The notes under the pieces: generated by a model | Told to the model about the DNA's origin: nothing | The model's database searches: none | Seen by the model: only the letters and a program-made list of their open reading frames with translations | Program-made: the position numbers and the translations under genes | Source of the DNA: Pollutimonas thiosulfatoxidans | GTDB taxonomy: Bacteria > Pseudomonadota > Gammaproteobacteria > Burkholderiales > Burkholderiaceae_B | Length of the DNA: 64,000 nt | Assembly: GCF_004022565.1 (NCBI RefSeq) | Contig: NZ_CP022987.1 | Location: forward strand, 3,348,001 to 3,412,000 | Direction: 5' to 3' | Part shown: in pieces, positions 25,332-34,803 of the stretch | Position numbering within the stretch: position 1 is the first letter of the stretch | How the letters are laid out: the number at the start of each line of letters is the position of its first letter

Positions 25332-25754
25332 ATGGCTACGAATACCGCCCAACACCTCGCCGTCCGGCAGCAGTTATCCGAAGAGCAAAAGCTCGACCCG
25401 CGTGTCGAAATGCTGGTCACTGAAATCATCGCCCGCGTCGCAGACAAGTGGACCATGATCATCCTGGATGTTCTCGCGGAGCATGGTGAACTGCGGTTCA
25501 CGCAACTGTCCAGGCTGGTGACCGGTATCAGCCAAAAAATGCTCACTCAGACCCTGCGCGAAATGGAGCGCGAGGGTCTGGTAATACGTACTGTCCATCC
25601 GGTAATACCGCCTAAGGTCGAGTACCGCCTGACCGATCTGGGCTTGAGCCTGGGCGCGGCGTTCTGCGGGGTGTGGATCTGGGCGGAGCAGAACCTGGAC
25701 ACTATCGAAGAAGCACGCGCGCGGTTTGATAAGCGGGCCCTGGCGAAGAACTAA
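25332..25754 (+). CDS. HxlR family transcriptional regulator
   Basis: This winged-helix regulator of about 140 residues has the HxlR pattern VADKWTMIILDVLAEHGELRFTQLSRLVTGISQKMLTQTLREMEREGLVIRTV and VEYRLTDLGLSLGA. No cysteine lies in the N-terminal sensing position; the only Cys is near the C-terminus. ATG 25332 follows GGAAGA at good spacing; ATG 25326 and an upstream frame to 25296 are alternatives. It is divergent from the carrier-SDR pair and upstream of the DUF2231 and sorbosone-dehydrogenase-like genes, so it could control either. Confidence 0.92.
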   Translation: MATNTAQHLAVRQQLSEEQKLDPRVEMLVTEIIARVADKWTMIILDVLAEHGELRFTQLSRLVTGISQKMLTQTLREMEREGLVIRTVHPVIPPKVEYRLTDLGLSLGAAFCGVWIWAEQNLDTIEEARARFDKRALAKN

Positions 25755-25837
25755 CGCGTTGACCCTCGGCACGCGGCTTGCTGGTGGGCTCCCGTATTAC
25801 GCAGCGCATGGCGCATGCACCCGAGGAGGAGAAGATA

Positions 25838-26275
25838 GTGGCCCACATCATCGAACACCGATATTCTCGAACGATCTACCCGCTGCATGCCGTGTTGCTG
25901 GCCGGGACCGTTCCGCTGTTTATCGGGGCGGCACTGAGCGATGCCGCCTACGCGTCTTCCTACAACATCCAATGGAATAATTTTGCGTCCTGGCTCATAG
26001 CCGGCGGCTTGCTGCTGGCTGGTATTGCACTGATTTTTGCAATCGTCGACCTGTGCATCGCCCATCGACGCTCCAAGGGCGCTGTGGTGTACACGGTAAT
26101 ACTGCTCGTGACTTGGGTGGTGGGGTTTTTGAATGCGCTCATGCACGCCCGCGACGCCTGGGCAAGCATGCCTTCCGGCTTGGTCCTGTCAATTGTTGTT
26201 GCCCTGCTGGCCTGCGTGGCGACATGGTTCGGCTTTTGCACACCGCGCATCGGAGGACGAAATGAGACGCTATAG
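25838..26275 (+). CDS. DUF2231 family membrane protein
   Basis: This membrane protein of about 145 residues has four hydrophobic helices: YPLHAVLLAGTVPLFIGAALS, WLIAGGLLLAGIALIFAIVDL, VVYTVILLVTWVVGFLNALMHARDAW and SGLVLSIVVALLACVATWFG. His and Arg in HPLH/MHARDAW-like positions fit DUF2231. The start is probably the GTG at 25838 directly after GAGGAGGAGAAGATA; the frame opens at 25778. It overlaps the downstream sugar-dehydrogenase gene by 14 bases. In other bacteria DUF2231 proteins accompany PQQ- or haem-type dehydrogenases, which suggests a membrane partner role. Confidence 0.83.
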   Translation: MAHIIEHRYSRTIYPLHAVLLAGTVPLFIGAALSDAAYASSYNIQWNNFASWLIAGGLLLAGIALIFAIVDLCIAHRRSKGAVVYTVILLVTWVVGFLNALMHARDAWASMPSGLVLSIVVALLACVATWFGFCTPRIGGRNETL

Positions 26276-27557
26276 CCTAATCACGATAGTCACGCTTTCT
26301 GCCTTGCTTGCCGCCTGCGGAGGCGAGACGGAACCGCTGCAGTATGGCGCTGCGCCGCAACTGCCTGAGCCTGAACGCGGCTTGATGCCCGACATGGTCA
26401 TTGCGAAGCCGGCGGCCTGGGGCGACAAGGTCCCCACAGTGCCTGGGGGTTATACGATTAGCGCTATCGCCACTAATTTGAAGATTCCACGCCAGACATT
26501 GGTACTGCCCAACGGCGACATACTGGTGGCCGAAGGCAGGGGCGGCAGCGCGCCCGATCTGAAACCCAAGGACGTCATTGCCGGCTATATCAAGGCCCAA
26601 GGCAATAGTCCGGGCCCGGGCGGCAACCGCTTGACCTTGTTGCGCGATGCCGATGGCGACGGCACGTACGAGCTGCAAACTGTTTTTGCCGACAACCTGA
26701 ATGCGCCTTATGGCATGGCCTTGGTGGACAACAATCTTTATGTGGCCAATCAAGATGCTCTGGTGCGATTCGATTATCAGGAAGGCCAGACCGAAGCTGG
26801 CGGCCCGCCAGAAACCGTGACGCCTCTGCCGTCGGCTATCAATCATCATTGGACCAAGGCGTTGGCAGCCAGTGAAGATGGCAACTATCTTTATGTGGGC
26901 ATAGGTTCCAACAGCAACATCACCGAGCGCGGCATGACGGCAGAGGTCGACCGCGCCGTGATATGGCGGGTCAATGCCAAGACGGGCGAGCATAAGCAGT
27001 ACGCCACCGGCGTGCGCAACCCCACGGCGCTGACCATACAGCCCAATACCGGCCAGCTATGGGCAGTGGTGAATGAACGCGACGAGATCGGACCGAACCT
27101 GGTTCCTGACTACCTGACCACGATACGCGAAGGCGGCTTCTATGGCTGGCCCTACAGCTATTGGGGTCAGAACGTGGATGATCGCGTCCGCCCGCAAAAC
27201 CCGGAGAAAGTCGCTACGGCAATCACGCCCGATTACAGCCTGGGCGCGCACGTTGCGGCGCTAGGGGTCGATTTTTCCGAAGAGGCGATGGGTGGCGACT
27301 TCACGGATGGGGTCTTCGTGGGCGAACATGGCAGTTGGAATCGTAAGGATCCCGTTGGTTATAAGGTTGTGTTCGTGCCGTTCACCGACGGTCGTCCTTC
27401 GGGGCCGCCGGTCGATTTCGTGGCAGGCTTTCGTGACGAGGATGGCACGACACGTGGCCGCCCGGTCGGTGTAACGGTGGACCCACGCGGTGCGCTTATC
27501 GTTGCAGACGACTTGTCCAATACTATCTGGCGCGTAACGCGAGCACAGGGCGGATAA
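26262..27557 (+). CDS. Sorbosone dehydrogenase-like PQQ-type lipoprotein
   Basis: This periplasmic beta-propeller protein of about 431 residues belongs to the L-sorbosone/aldose sugar dehydrogenase family. It has a lipoprotein signal (LSALLAACGG, Cys about residue 19). The propeller motifs include NGDILVAEGRGG, NAPYGMALVDNNLYVANQD, GVRNPTALTIQP, GGFYGWPYSYWGQNVD and FVGEHGSWNR, which carry PQQ and calcium ligands in characterised relatives. The start at 26262 follows GGAGGACGAA. It is coupled to the DUF2231 membrane protein. The sugar substrate is unknown. Confidence 0.9.
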   Translation: MRRYSLITIVTLSALLAACGGETEPLQYGAAPQLPEPERGLMPDMVIAKPAAWGDKVPTVPGGYTISAIATNLKIPRQTLVLPNGDILVAEGRGGSAPDLKPKDVIAGYIKAQGNSPGPGGNRLTLLRDADGDGTYELQTVFADNLNAPYGMALVDNNLYVANQDALVRFDYQEGQTEAGGPPETVTPLPSAINHHWTKALAASEDGNYLYVGIGSNSNITERGMTAEVDRAVIWRVNAKTGEHKQYATGVRNPTALTIQPNTGQLWAVVNERDEIGPNLVPDYLTTIREGGFYGWPYSYWGQNVDDRVRPQNPEKVATAITPDYSLGAHVAALGVDFSEEAMGGDFTDGVFVGEHGSWNRKDPVGYKVVFVPFTDGRPSGPPVDFVAGFRDEDGTTRGRPVGVTVDPRGALIVADDLSNTIWRVTRAQGG

Positions 27558-27589
27558 ATTCTAAGCCTCCGTAGAGCAGCGAAAGCTGG

Positions 27590-27622
27590 CAGCGGCCGTC
27601 GGTTACCGGCGGTCGCTGTTTT
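27590..27622 (+). terminator. Rho-independent terminator after the sorbosone-dehydrogenase-like gene
   Basis: A 13-bp stem (two G-T wobbles) CAGCGGCCGTCGG/CCGGCGGTCGCTG with a TTA loop is followed by TTTT, 33 bases after the stop. It should end the HxlR/DUF2231 operon. The rest of the gap to 27845 shows nothing I recognise. Confidence 0.9.
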
Positions 27623-27845
27623 AAGCCAGCCCGCCCAGGGCACCAAAGCCGGTTGATCGGTATAGGTCGCCGCATCTATGTAATTTGGCGTGTTATGTTT
27701 ACGGTCCCGAGCTGGTGATGCCCGGGACCTTGTCTATGAAGCACGACCGATGTGTTGTGGGTGCATGCCTAGATCCCTGAGTTTTGACCGACAATCAATG
27801 TCGGGCCATCAATAGCGCGTGCTGCGGCGCGGTCCAATATATCTC

Positions 27846-29927
27846 ATGCTAGAAAGCAGCTACAGCGACGTTCTCGTCGTCCTATCAGTTCTCGTCGCAA
27901 TTTTGGCCGCGTATACCGCCCTGGATATGGGTAGCCGTATCAGCACGGCTAAAAAACCTGCGGCACTATGGTGGTGGCTGGGCGGCTCGTTCGCCATGGG
28001 CCTGGGCATTTGGTCCATGCACTTTATTGGCATGTTGGCGTTTGAATTGCCGATCGCTTTGGGCTACGACCCATGGATCACACTGTTCTCGCTGGTCGTG
28101 GCTATTGCTTCCTCTGCGTTTGCGCTGTGGATATCCAGCAGCCGAAAGCATTTGGACTGGCGCAGATTGTGCTGCGGCGCGCTGGTGTTGGGTGGTGGAA
28201 TCGCAGCGATGCATTATTCGGGCATGCATGCCATGCTCATGGCGCCTGCCATTGTTTACGACGCCGGCTTATTCGTCCTTTCAGTGATTGTCGCCGTGAT
28301 GTCGTCGGGCGCGGCATTATGGATGACGTTCCGGCTACGCTACCGCTTATCCCATGCGATTCTATTTCGCTGCGGCGCGGCGGTCATCATGGGTTGTGCC
28401 ATCGTTGGTATGCACTATAGCGGTATGGCTGCAGCGCAGTTTCCGCTAGGAAGTATCTGTGGCGCGGCACGCTTTGGTATGGATAACAACTGGCTGTCCA
28501 TATTGGTCACCCTGGTAACCGTCGCCGTACTGGGCATCACGCTGATCATCTCGGTGCTGGATGGACGGCACGAATCGCATACCGGTGTCTTGAACGAATC
28601 GCTTAGCGAGGCAAACAGGAAGCTGCGGCATCTGGCGCTGCATGATGCGCTTACCGGCTTGCCTAATCGTGCCTTGCTTGAAGACAGGGCCGAGCAGATG
28701 ATAAACGCGGCACAGCGCAATCACAGTCGTTTCGCCTTGCTCTTCATGGATCTTGACGGCTTCAAGGCGGTCAATGACGCACATGGGCATGCAGTGGGCG
28801 ATGCACTGCTGGTCCAGGTCGCTGAACGAATCAAGCACTGCCTTCGTTCGGAGGACACGGTTGCCCGCCTTGGCGGCGATGAGTTCGTGGTATTGACTGA
28901 AGTCTCCGACCCCGATGAGGTTGCCACGCTTGCGGCCAGGCTCGTTGAGCAGACGGTAAAGCCATTTTCCGTGCACGCTTGCGAGCTGCGTCTTTCCATG
29001 AGTATCGGTATCGCCATCTATCCTGAGGACGGGATGGACACGCACACCCTGCTGATCAACGCCGATGCTGCCATGTACCATCGAAAGGACTTGGGGCGTG
29101 ACGGCTATTCGTTTTTCGATTCGTCCATGAATGCCAATGCGCAGGAGTATCTCCAACTGATCCACGACTTGCGCTTTGCAGTCGAGCGCGGCGAACTGGT
29201 TTTGCATTACCAACCCAAGTTCGATGATCCGGCCCAGCCGGTGGTGGGAGCCGAAGCGCTGGTACGCTGGAACCATCCAAGCCGCGGCTTAGTGCTGCCT
29301 GATGACTTCATCCCGGTGGCCGAGAAAACGGGTTTAATCACCGCAATCGACAATTGGGTGCTCAACGAGGCCTGCCGCCAACTGAAGATATGGCGTGATA
29401 CGGAACTGGGTGCCGATTGGACGGTAGCGGTAAACGTGTCTGCCGTACAGTTCCGTCATCCCCAGCTTATAGAAACCGTAAGGCAGGCTTTGGACCGTCA
29501 TCAGTTGCCAGCGCGTAGTTTGATCCTGGAAATCACAGAGACTACGACGATGCGGGATGTCGAAGAAAGTCTGGCGATACTTCAGCAACTGGCTAAAATG
29601 GGGGTCAAGATCTCCATCGACGATTTCGGCACCGGCTATTCCAGCTTGATGTATTTAAGGCGCTTGCCGGCCAACGAACTAAAAATTGACCGCGGGTTTG
29701 TGCGCGAGCTCAAGCAAGACACCGAAGACGCGGCCATCGTATCGGCGATTGTTGCTCTCGGAAAAGCGCTCAGCCTGAATGTGGTCGCGGAAGGCGTGGA
29801 AACCATGTCGCAGCAAAAGCTGTTAGCCGAACTGGGTTGCAATTCATTGCAGGGCTATCTGCTCGGAAGGCCGATGGCGGCTGATGACTTCATGTGCGCG
29901 GCAGATGATCGACTTCAAACAAATTGA
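27846..29927 (+). CDS. MHYT-GGDEF-EAL protein (bifunctional c-di-GMP enzyme)
   Basis: About 693 residues. The N-terminal MHYT sensor has seven helices with repeated Met-His-Tyr/Phe motifs (WSMHFIGMLAF, AAMHYSGMHAML, VGMHYSGMAA), thought to bind copper or sense gases. The GGDEF domain has an intact RLGGDEFVVL site and an RSED inhibitory site. The EAL domain keeps GAEALVRWNHP, the loop DDFGTGYSSL and KIDRGFV, so both synthesis and breakdown of c-di-GMP look possible. I chose ATG 27846 because the first helix starts there; GTG 27819 is an alternative. The LysR gene overlaps its end. Confidence 0.94.
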   Translation: MLESSYSDVLVVLSVLVAILAAYTALDMGSRISTAKKPAALWWWLGGSFAMGLGIWSMHFIGMLAFELPIALGYDPWITLFSLVVAIASSAFALWISSSRKHLDWRRLCCGALVLGGGIAAMHYSGMHAMLMAPAIVYDAGLFVLSVIVAVMSSGAALWMTFRLRYRLSHAILFRCGAAVIMGCAIVGMHYSGMAAAQFPLGSICGAARFGMDNNWLSILVTLVTVAVLGITLIISVLDGRHESHTGVLNESLSEANRKLRHLALHDALTGLPNRALLEDRAEQMINAAQRNHSRFALLFMDLDGFKAVNDAHGHAVGDALLVQVAERIKHCLRSEDTVARLGGDEFVVLTEVSDPDEVATLAARLVEQTVKPFSVHACELRLSMSIGIAIYPEDGMDTHTLLINADAAMYHRKDLGRDGYSFFDSSMNANAQEYLQLIHDLRFAVERGELVLHYQPKFDDPAQPVVGAEALVRWNHPSRGLVLPDDFIPVAEKTGLITAIDNWVLNEACRQLKIWRDTELGADWTVAVNVSAVQFRHPQLIETVRQALDRHQLPARSLILEITETTTMRDVEESLAILQQLAKMGVKISIDDFGTGYSSLMYLRRLPANELKIDRGFVRELKQDTEDAAIVSAIVALGKALSLNVVAEGVETMSQQKLLAELGCNSLQGYLLGRPMAADDFMCAADDRLQTN

Positions 29928-30810
29928 CGCCTTTGTATGGGTTGCCGAGCTGGGCAGCTTTCGCGCGGCCGCCGAGAAGCTAAACACTACCCAGCCGGCC
30001 ATCTCGCAACGTATTGCGGCGATGGAAGCCACCATGGCCGTGCGCCTGTTCGAGCGGGGCGCGCGTGGCATAAAGCTAACCGAGAAAGGCCAGGAGCTTT
30101 TGTCCCATGCCCAGCGCATGCTGGCCCTGCGCAACGAAATGATGACAGTCGCCAAGGCGCAGAATGCCGTGCGCGGCACCTTGCGCCTGGGCAGCTCCGA
30201 GACCCTGGTGCAAACCTGGTTGCACCACCTTATCGATGAGCTGCACCAGAGGTATCCTGCGCTGGTAGTAGAGCTCCATGTGGACACGACCCATGTTCTG
30301 CGCAGCCAGTTGGCGGCACACCAGATAGACCTGGCCATGTTGGTGGGGCCGACGCACGAGCCGCGTGAAAGCGACCTGCATCTATGTGATTACGATCTGG
30401 CCTGGGTCGCCAGCCCCGGCCTGAAACTGCATGGCCGTCCGGTAACCGTTGCAGAGTTGGGTCAGTACCCTGTCATTACTTATCCCTCCGCCAGCCTGCC
30501 TTACCATGCTGTTAGAACCTTGCTGCAGGAGGCGGGTATCAAGTCGCCACGCATTTATGGCAGCGCGTCCATGAGCACGATAGTCCAGATGACCTTGCGA
30601 GGCATAGGGCCCAGTGTTATTGCGTCGGCGCTGATCAGCCAAGAAGTCGCGGAAGGGAAGCTATTTGTGCTGGATGTGGACAAAACGCCGGCACCGCTCA
30701 GTTTTTATGCGTGCTGGGTAGAGTCGCCTGATAGCCATACGGTGCGCACCGTGGCCAGGTTGGCACAGCGTATTGCAAAGCGGGCGGCAAACGAGCCTAC
30801 GGAGACATAA
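29905..30810 (+). CDS. LysR family transcriptional regulator
   Basis: About 301 residues. The winged helix is MIDFKQIDAFVWVAELGSFRAAAEKLNTTQPAISQRIAAMEA, then a LysR effector domain (TLRLGSSETLVQTWLHHLI, DLAMLVGP, VITYPSASLPYH). It starts inside the end of the MHYT-GGDEF-EAL gene (22-bp overlap), but its neighbours downstream form a catabolic TRAP operon in the same direction. It is most likely the activator of the DUF1445-TRAP-DUF2848-amidase operon. The inducer is not known. Confidence 0.93.
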   Translation: MIDFKQIDAFVWVAELGSFRAAAEKLNTTQPAISQRIAAMEATMAVRLFERGARGIKLTEKGQELLSHAQRMLALRNEMMTVAKAQNAVRGTLRLGSSETLVQTWLHHLIDELHQRYPALVVELHVDTTHVLRSQLAAHQIDLAMLVGPTHEPRESDLHLCDYDLAWVASPGLKLHGRPVTVAELGQYPVITYPSASLPYHAVRTLLQEAGIKSPRIYGSASMSTIVQMTLRGIGPSVIASALISQEVAEGKLFVLDVDKTPAPLSFYACWVESPDSHTVRTVARLAQRIAKRAANEPTET

Positions 30811-30904
30811 GAAAAATTTATCGCCCCGCATGCGTACATACAATTGGACGGAAGGCACGAGATAGGATGCAATAAAGAGATACTCATTACTGGCGTAGCG
30901 CTGC

Positions 30905-31714
30905 ATGAATCCGTCCACTGATGTCTCCCCGACCCTTGCCGCAGAAGCCGAGCGTTGCCGTCGGCAGATTCGGCTGGGGCAATACGCCGGACCGACAGCC
31001 GGTCTTGCTGCAGGCTGTGTGCAAGCCAATCTGATGATACTGCCGGCCTCGTGGGCCGACGAATTTCTGTTGTTTTGCCAGCGTAATCCCAAGCCTTGTC
31101 CGCTGCTGGCGGTTACGGAACCAGGCCGCTATAACGTGCCAGCACTGGGCCGCGATATCGATATTCGCAACGACCTGCCCAAATACCGCGTTTGGCGCGA
31201 CGGGCAACTGGCGTCGGAACCGACAAGTCTGGACGATGTCTGGCAGGATGACCTGGTGTCCTTTCTGATCGGCTGCTCGTTTTCGTTCGAAGAGGCCCTG
31301 CTGGCCAATGGCATCGACGTACGCCATATCAGACTAGGCACCAATGTGCCCATGTATCGCACCAACATACCGACCGCTGCCACGACCAGGCTGAACGGGC
31401 CCATGGTGGTATCGATGCGACCGATGAAGGCGAAGGATGCAATACGCGCGATTCAGATTACTTCCCGCTTTCCCGCCGTCCACGGTGCTCCGGTCCACCT
31501 GGGCGATCCCGCTTTGATCGGCATCGCGCGGCTGGACCAGCCCGACTACGGCGATCCGGTCGATATCCAGCCCGATGAGATACCGGTTTTCTGGGCTTGC
31601 GGCGTCACGCCGCAATCCATCATCAGCACCGTCAAACCCCGGTTCAGTATCACCCACGCTCCCGGCCATATGCTGATTACGGACGTGAGCAATGCCAGCC
31701 TGGCTTCGTTTTGA
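30905..31714 (+). CDS. DUF1445/YcsI family putative hydro-lyase (D-glutamate cyclase-like)
   Basis: This 269-residue protein matches the DUF1445 family: CVQANLMILPASWADEFLLFCQRNPKPCPLL, VSFLIGCSFSFEEALL, VPMYRTNIPT, MVVSMRPM and an ending with VFWACGVTPQSIISTVKPRFSITHAPGHMLITDV. One eukaryotic relative converts D-glutamate to 5-oxo-D-proline, while bacterial members are mostly uncharacterised hydro-lyases. It is followed closely by a TRAP transporter, DUF2848 and an amidase, so its substrate is probably the imported compound or its hydrolysis product. Confidence 0.88.
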   Translation: MNPSTDVSPTLAAEAERCRRQIRLGQYAGPTAGLAAGCVQANLMILPASWADEFLLFCQRNPKPCPLLAVTEPGRYNVPALGRDIDIRNDLPKYRVWRDGQLASEPTSLDDVWQDDLVSFLIGCSFSFEEALLANGIDVRHIRLGTNVPMYRTNIPTAATTRLNGPMVVSMRPMKAKDAIRAIQITSRFPAVHGAPVHLGDPALIGIARLDQPDYGDPVDIQPDEIPVFWACGVTPQSIISTVKPRFSITHAPGHMLITDVSNASLASF

Positions 31715-31741
31715 TTTTTGTAGACCCTTGAGGAGACTTCA

Positions 31742-32800
31742 ATGAAAAAAGTGCTTTTATCAACACTGGCCGCCAGCACCATGCTGCTTGGCACCGCCGC
31801 CATCGCGCAAGAGAAAGTTGCCGACCTGCCCAAGACCCAATTGCAAGTCGTGGGCGGCTTGAGCAACCTGACGGCTTACCAGAATTTCGAGCAGCCGATG
31901 TGGACCAAGACCATACCGGAACTGTCGAATGGGCAGGTCACGGCCGACATCAAGGGCTTTAACGAGATGGGGCTGAAGGGTCCCGAGATCTTGCGCCTAA
32001 TCGGGCAGGGCGTCATACCCATCGGTACGGCCACGCTGGCGTATTTTGCCAGCGACAACCCGATCAATGAAGCAATCGATCTGGCCGGCCTGGCTCCCAA
32101 TGTGGACGTCGCACGCGAAGTCACCGACGCGTTCCAGCCGGTCTATGAAGAGTTCTATGGCAAGAACAACATTAAGGTGCTGGGCCTGTCCACCTACCCC
32201 GGTCAGGTACTTTTTTGCAATGCCGAGATCTCTGGCCTGGCCGACGTGAAGGGCAAGAAAGTGCGTACTAGCAGCAGAACCACAGCAGAGTTCGTGCAGG
32301 CGCTGGGCGGTACCAGCGTGACCATACCTTTCGGCGAAGTCGTACCGGCCTTGCAGAACGGGGTGGTGGATTGCGCGATTACCGGCTCCATGTCCGGGTA
32401 TTCGGCAAAATGGTATGAAGTCAGCACGCACCTGTATGCCCTGCCTATCAACTGGAATCAACAGATTCACGCCGCTAACCTGGACTACTGGAACAAGCTT
32501 GATCCCAAGGTGCAGGACTTCGTGCAGAAGAATATCGATGTCATGACCGACCAGATATGGGAAGCTGCGGGCCGCGAAACCCAGGAAGGCTACGATTGCA
32601 ATACCGGCGCTGCGGCTTGCTCGCAGCCGGTCAAGGGCAAGATGAAGTTGGTCGAACCCACAGCAGCCGACCGCGAACTGCTCAAGAAAATCACGGCTGA
32701 AACCGTTGTTCCCAAATGGGCGGCTCGCTGCTCTGATGAATGTGTCAAAGGCTTTAACGAAACCATAGGTAAAAAACTGGGCATCACAGCCAGCAAATAG
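31742..32800 (+). CDS. TRAP transporter solute receptor, DctP family
   Basis: This 352-residue periplasmic receptor has a signal peptide (MKKVLLSTLAASTMLLGTAAIAQ). DctP features include ADLPKTQLQVVGG, ILRLIGQGVIPIGTATL, KVRTSSRTTAEFVQALGGTSVTIPFGEVVPALQNGVVDCAITG (the substrate-carboxylate-binding Arg region) and WNQQIHAANLDYWNKLD. AAGRETQEGYDCNTGAAACSQP near the C-terminus adds cysteines that could form disulphides. AGGAGACTTCA precedes the start. Ligand is unknown; TRAP receptors of this kind usually bind carboxylates. Confidence 0.94.
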   Translation: MKKVLLSTLAASTMLLGTAAIAQEKVADLPKTQLQVVGGLSNLTAYQNFEQPMWTKTIPELSNGQVTADIKGFNEMGLKGPEILRLIGQGVIPIGTATLAYFASDNPINEAIDLAGLAPNVDVAREVTDAFQPVYEEFYGKNNIKVLGLSTYPGQVLFCNAEISGLADVKGKKVRTSSRTTAEFVQALGGTSVTIPFGEVVPALQNGVVDCAITGSMSGYSAKWYEVSTHLYALPINWNQQIHAANLDYWNKLDPKVQDFVQKNIDVMTDQIWEAAGRETQEGYDCNTGAAACSQPVKGKMKLVEPTAADRELLKKITAETVVPKWAARCSDECVKGFNETIGKKLGITASK

Positions 32801-32816
32801 TCAGTATGACGCGTGT

Positions 32817-32846
32817 GCCGGCCCTATCCATCCGGATCGGGCCGGC
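32817..32846 (+). other. Intercistronic stem-loop between dctP and dctQ (first TRAP operon)
   Basis: GCCGGCCC pairs with GGGCCGGC (8 bp) around a 14-nt loop, 17 bases after the receptor stop and 21 bases before the small-permease start. No T-run follows. It may stabilise the receptor mRNA so that receptor exceeds permease. Confidence 0.6.
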
Positions 32847-32867
32847 CGCGCTCCACCGGTGATAGCC

Positions 32868-33491
32868 ATGAACATTACGACCGAACGCTACGTTTTGCTG
32901 GATCGGCTGCTGCGGGCAGCCAACTCGTTTTCGCGCGTGGCCATATGGGTCGCGGGCAGCCTTACCCTGGCAAGTGCCCTGTACATCACTGCCGACGTCA
33001 TTACCCGAAAGTTTTTCAGTATCGCGCTGGGCGGTTCCGACGAGCTGTCCGGCTACGCCTTTGCCATCAGTATTTCGTGGGCGCTGGCATTTGCCACGCT
33101 GCAGCGTGCCAACATACGCATCGATGCGCTCTACCAGCTTCTTCCAGTGCGCCTGTGCGCGCTGCTCGACTGGATCGCCCTGGTGGGCTTGTCCGTCTTC
33201 ATTATTTACTTGACACGTTACGCTGCGGATGTCGCGCTGCTGTCCTGGGATCGAAACGCCACTGCGAATACGGTGATGGCAACGCCGCTGTGGATACCGC
33301 AGTCGCTTTGGGTCATCGGGCTGGTCTGGCTTTGCCTCGTACTGGCATTGATGTTGATACGCTCATCCATCGCTTTGATTACCGGCGACCTTGTTACTGT
33401 CAGAGCGATTTCCGGCATCCGCAGCTCGAAAGAAGAAGCCGACGAAGAGGCCGACGCGGGCCGACGCATGGTGCGAGGAGACTTTCAATGA
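32868..33491 (+). CDS. TRAP transporter small permease, DctQ family
   Basis: This integral membrane protein of about 207 residues has four hydrophobic helices and the DctQ hallmark ADVITRKFFSIALGGSDELSGYAFAISISWALAFATLQRANIRID. The C-terminal tail is charged. It overlaps the large permease by ATGA. ATG 32868 is preferred; a GTG three codons earlier is possible. It forms the transport unit with DctM and the DctP receptor upstream. Confidence 0.92.
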   Translation: MNITTERYVLLDRLLRAANSFSRVAIWVAGSLTLASALYITADVITRKFFSIALGGSDELSGYAFAISISWALAFATLQRANIRIDALYQLLPVRLCALLDWIALVGLSVFIIYLTRYAADVALLSWDRNATANTVMATPLWIPQSLWVIGLVWLCLVLALMLIRSSIALITGDLVTVRAISGIRSSKEEADEEADAGRRMVRGDFQ

Positions 33492-34771
33492 TTACGACCT
33501 CGCTTGTGCTGCTGCTTGTCCTGATCGGCATCAGCATCCCGGTTGGCGCCGCGCTGGGCCTGTTGGGGCTAATCCTGGATCCCCTGTATTCCATGCTGCC
33601 GCTCTCGCGAGCCATTGGCGAGATATCCTGGGCCACCAGCAATGAGTTCCTTCTCGTAGCCATTCCGCTTTTTGTCATGCTGGGCGAAATTTTGCTGCGT
33701 TCTGGCCTGGCCGAAAAAATGTACAACGCCATGAGCCTGTGGCTGTCGTGGCTGCCGGGCGGCTTGATGCACGCCAATATCGGTGCCAGCGCCTTGTTTG
33801 CCGCCACATCGGGCTCCAGCGTGGCAACCGCGGCAACGGTGGGTACTGTCGCCATACCGCAGATCGAGAAGAAGGGCTACAACGAATCGCTATTTCTGGG
33901 AAGTCTGGCCGCCGGCGGCACTTTGGGCATCCTGATACCGCCATCCATTAATCTGATTATCTACGGGGTCCTCACCAACACCTCGGTGCCACGCTTGTAT
34001 TTGGCAGGGATTATTCCTGGTCTGGCCATGGCGGGACTATTCATGCTTGCCATTGCCTTGGCGTGCATGGCCAGGCCGGCATGGGGCGGACAAAAGATCT
34101 CCGCTAGCTGGAAGGAACGCATGGCCAGCCTGGTTCATCTGGTTCCGCCGCTGGCAATCTTTGTGCTGGTGGTCGGGTCGATCTACGCTGGCGTTGCGAC
34201 GCCAACCGAGGCGGCTGCCCTGGGCGTGGTCGGAGCGCTGATCCTTGCCGCTTTCGCGCGTCGGCTTACGCTGGCGATGCTGCGGGAAGTGCTTGAAGGC
34301 ACCATGAAATCAACCGCCATGATCATGTTGATTGTTATCGGCGCTGCTTTTTTAAACTTCATCATGTCGGCCACCGGCTTGACCAATGCCTTGACCAGCA
34401 CCATCACCGGGTTGGACGTTAGCCCCACAACGATGCTGCTGATCCTGGTTGTGTTTTACCTGGTGCTGGGTTGCTTTATGGAAACCCTGTCCATGATGAT
34501 CATGACCATCCCGATCGTGACACCCATCATGATCGCGCTGGGTTTCGATCCGGTATGGCTGGGTATTGTCATCATTATTCTGGTCGAAGCAGCCTTGATC
34601 ACGCCGCCAGTCGGCTTGAATCTGTTCGTTGTTCAAAGCCTGCGCAAAAGCGGCAGCATGAATGACGTCATGATAGGCAGCCTGCCTTTTGTCATCATGC
34701 TGCTTGGCATGGTTGGTTTCCTGGCCTGGATTCCCGATCTGGCGCTTTGGCTGCCTCGGGTCTTCAGCTAA
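33488..34771 (+). CDS. TRAP transporter large permease, DctM family
   Basis: This 427-residue, 12-helix sodium-coupled permease starts at the ATGA overlap with DctQ. Family marks include FLLVAIPLFVMLGEILLRSGL, ALFAATSGSSVATAATVGTVAIPQI, GGTLGILIPPSINLIIYGVLT and LITPPVGLNLFVVQSL. The open frame extends upstream to 32813 across DctQ in another phase, but that part is not coding. It drives import of the solute captured by the upstream receptor. Confidence 0.95.
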   Translation: MITTSLVLLLVLIGISIPVGAALGLLGLILDPLYSMLPLSRAIGEISWATSNEFLLVAIPLFVMLGEILLRSGLAEKMYNAMSLWLSWLPGGLMHANIGASALFAATSGSSVATAATVGTVAIPQIEKKGYNESLFLGSLAAGGTLGILIPPSINLIIYGVLTNTSVPRLYLAGIIPGLAMAGLFMLAIALACMARPAWGGQKISASWKERMASLVHLVPPLAIFVLVVGSIYAGVATPTEAAALGVVGALILAAFARRLTLAMLREVLEGTMKSTAMIMLIVIGAAFLNFIMSATGLTNALTSTITGLDVSPTTMLLILVVFYLVLGCFMETLSMMIMTIPIVTPIMIALGFDPVWLGIVIIILVEAALITPPVGLNLFVVQSLRKSGSMNDVMIGSLPFVIMLLGMVGFLAWIPDLALWLPRVFS

Positions 34772-34803
34772 CACCTTATTTACTCTACTACGCGTACACG
34801 ATC

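Noticed and set aside
27819..27845. N-terminal extension of the MHYT-GGDEF-EAL protein
   Set aside because: The nine codons have no similarity to MHYT proteins and the hydrophobic domain starts right after ATG 27846.
32813..33487. Fusion of DctQ and DctM suggested by a long frame in the DctM phase
   Set aside because: The upstream part reads through DctQ in the wrong phase with low-complexity translation; the ATGA overlap at 33488-33491 is a normal separate start.
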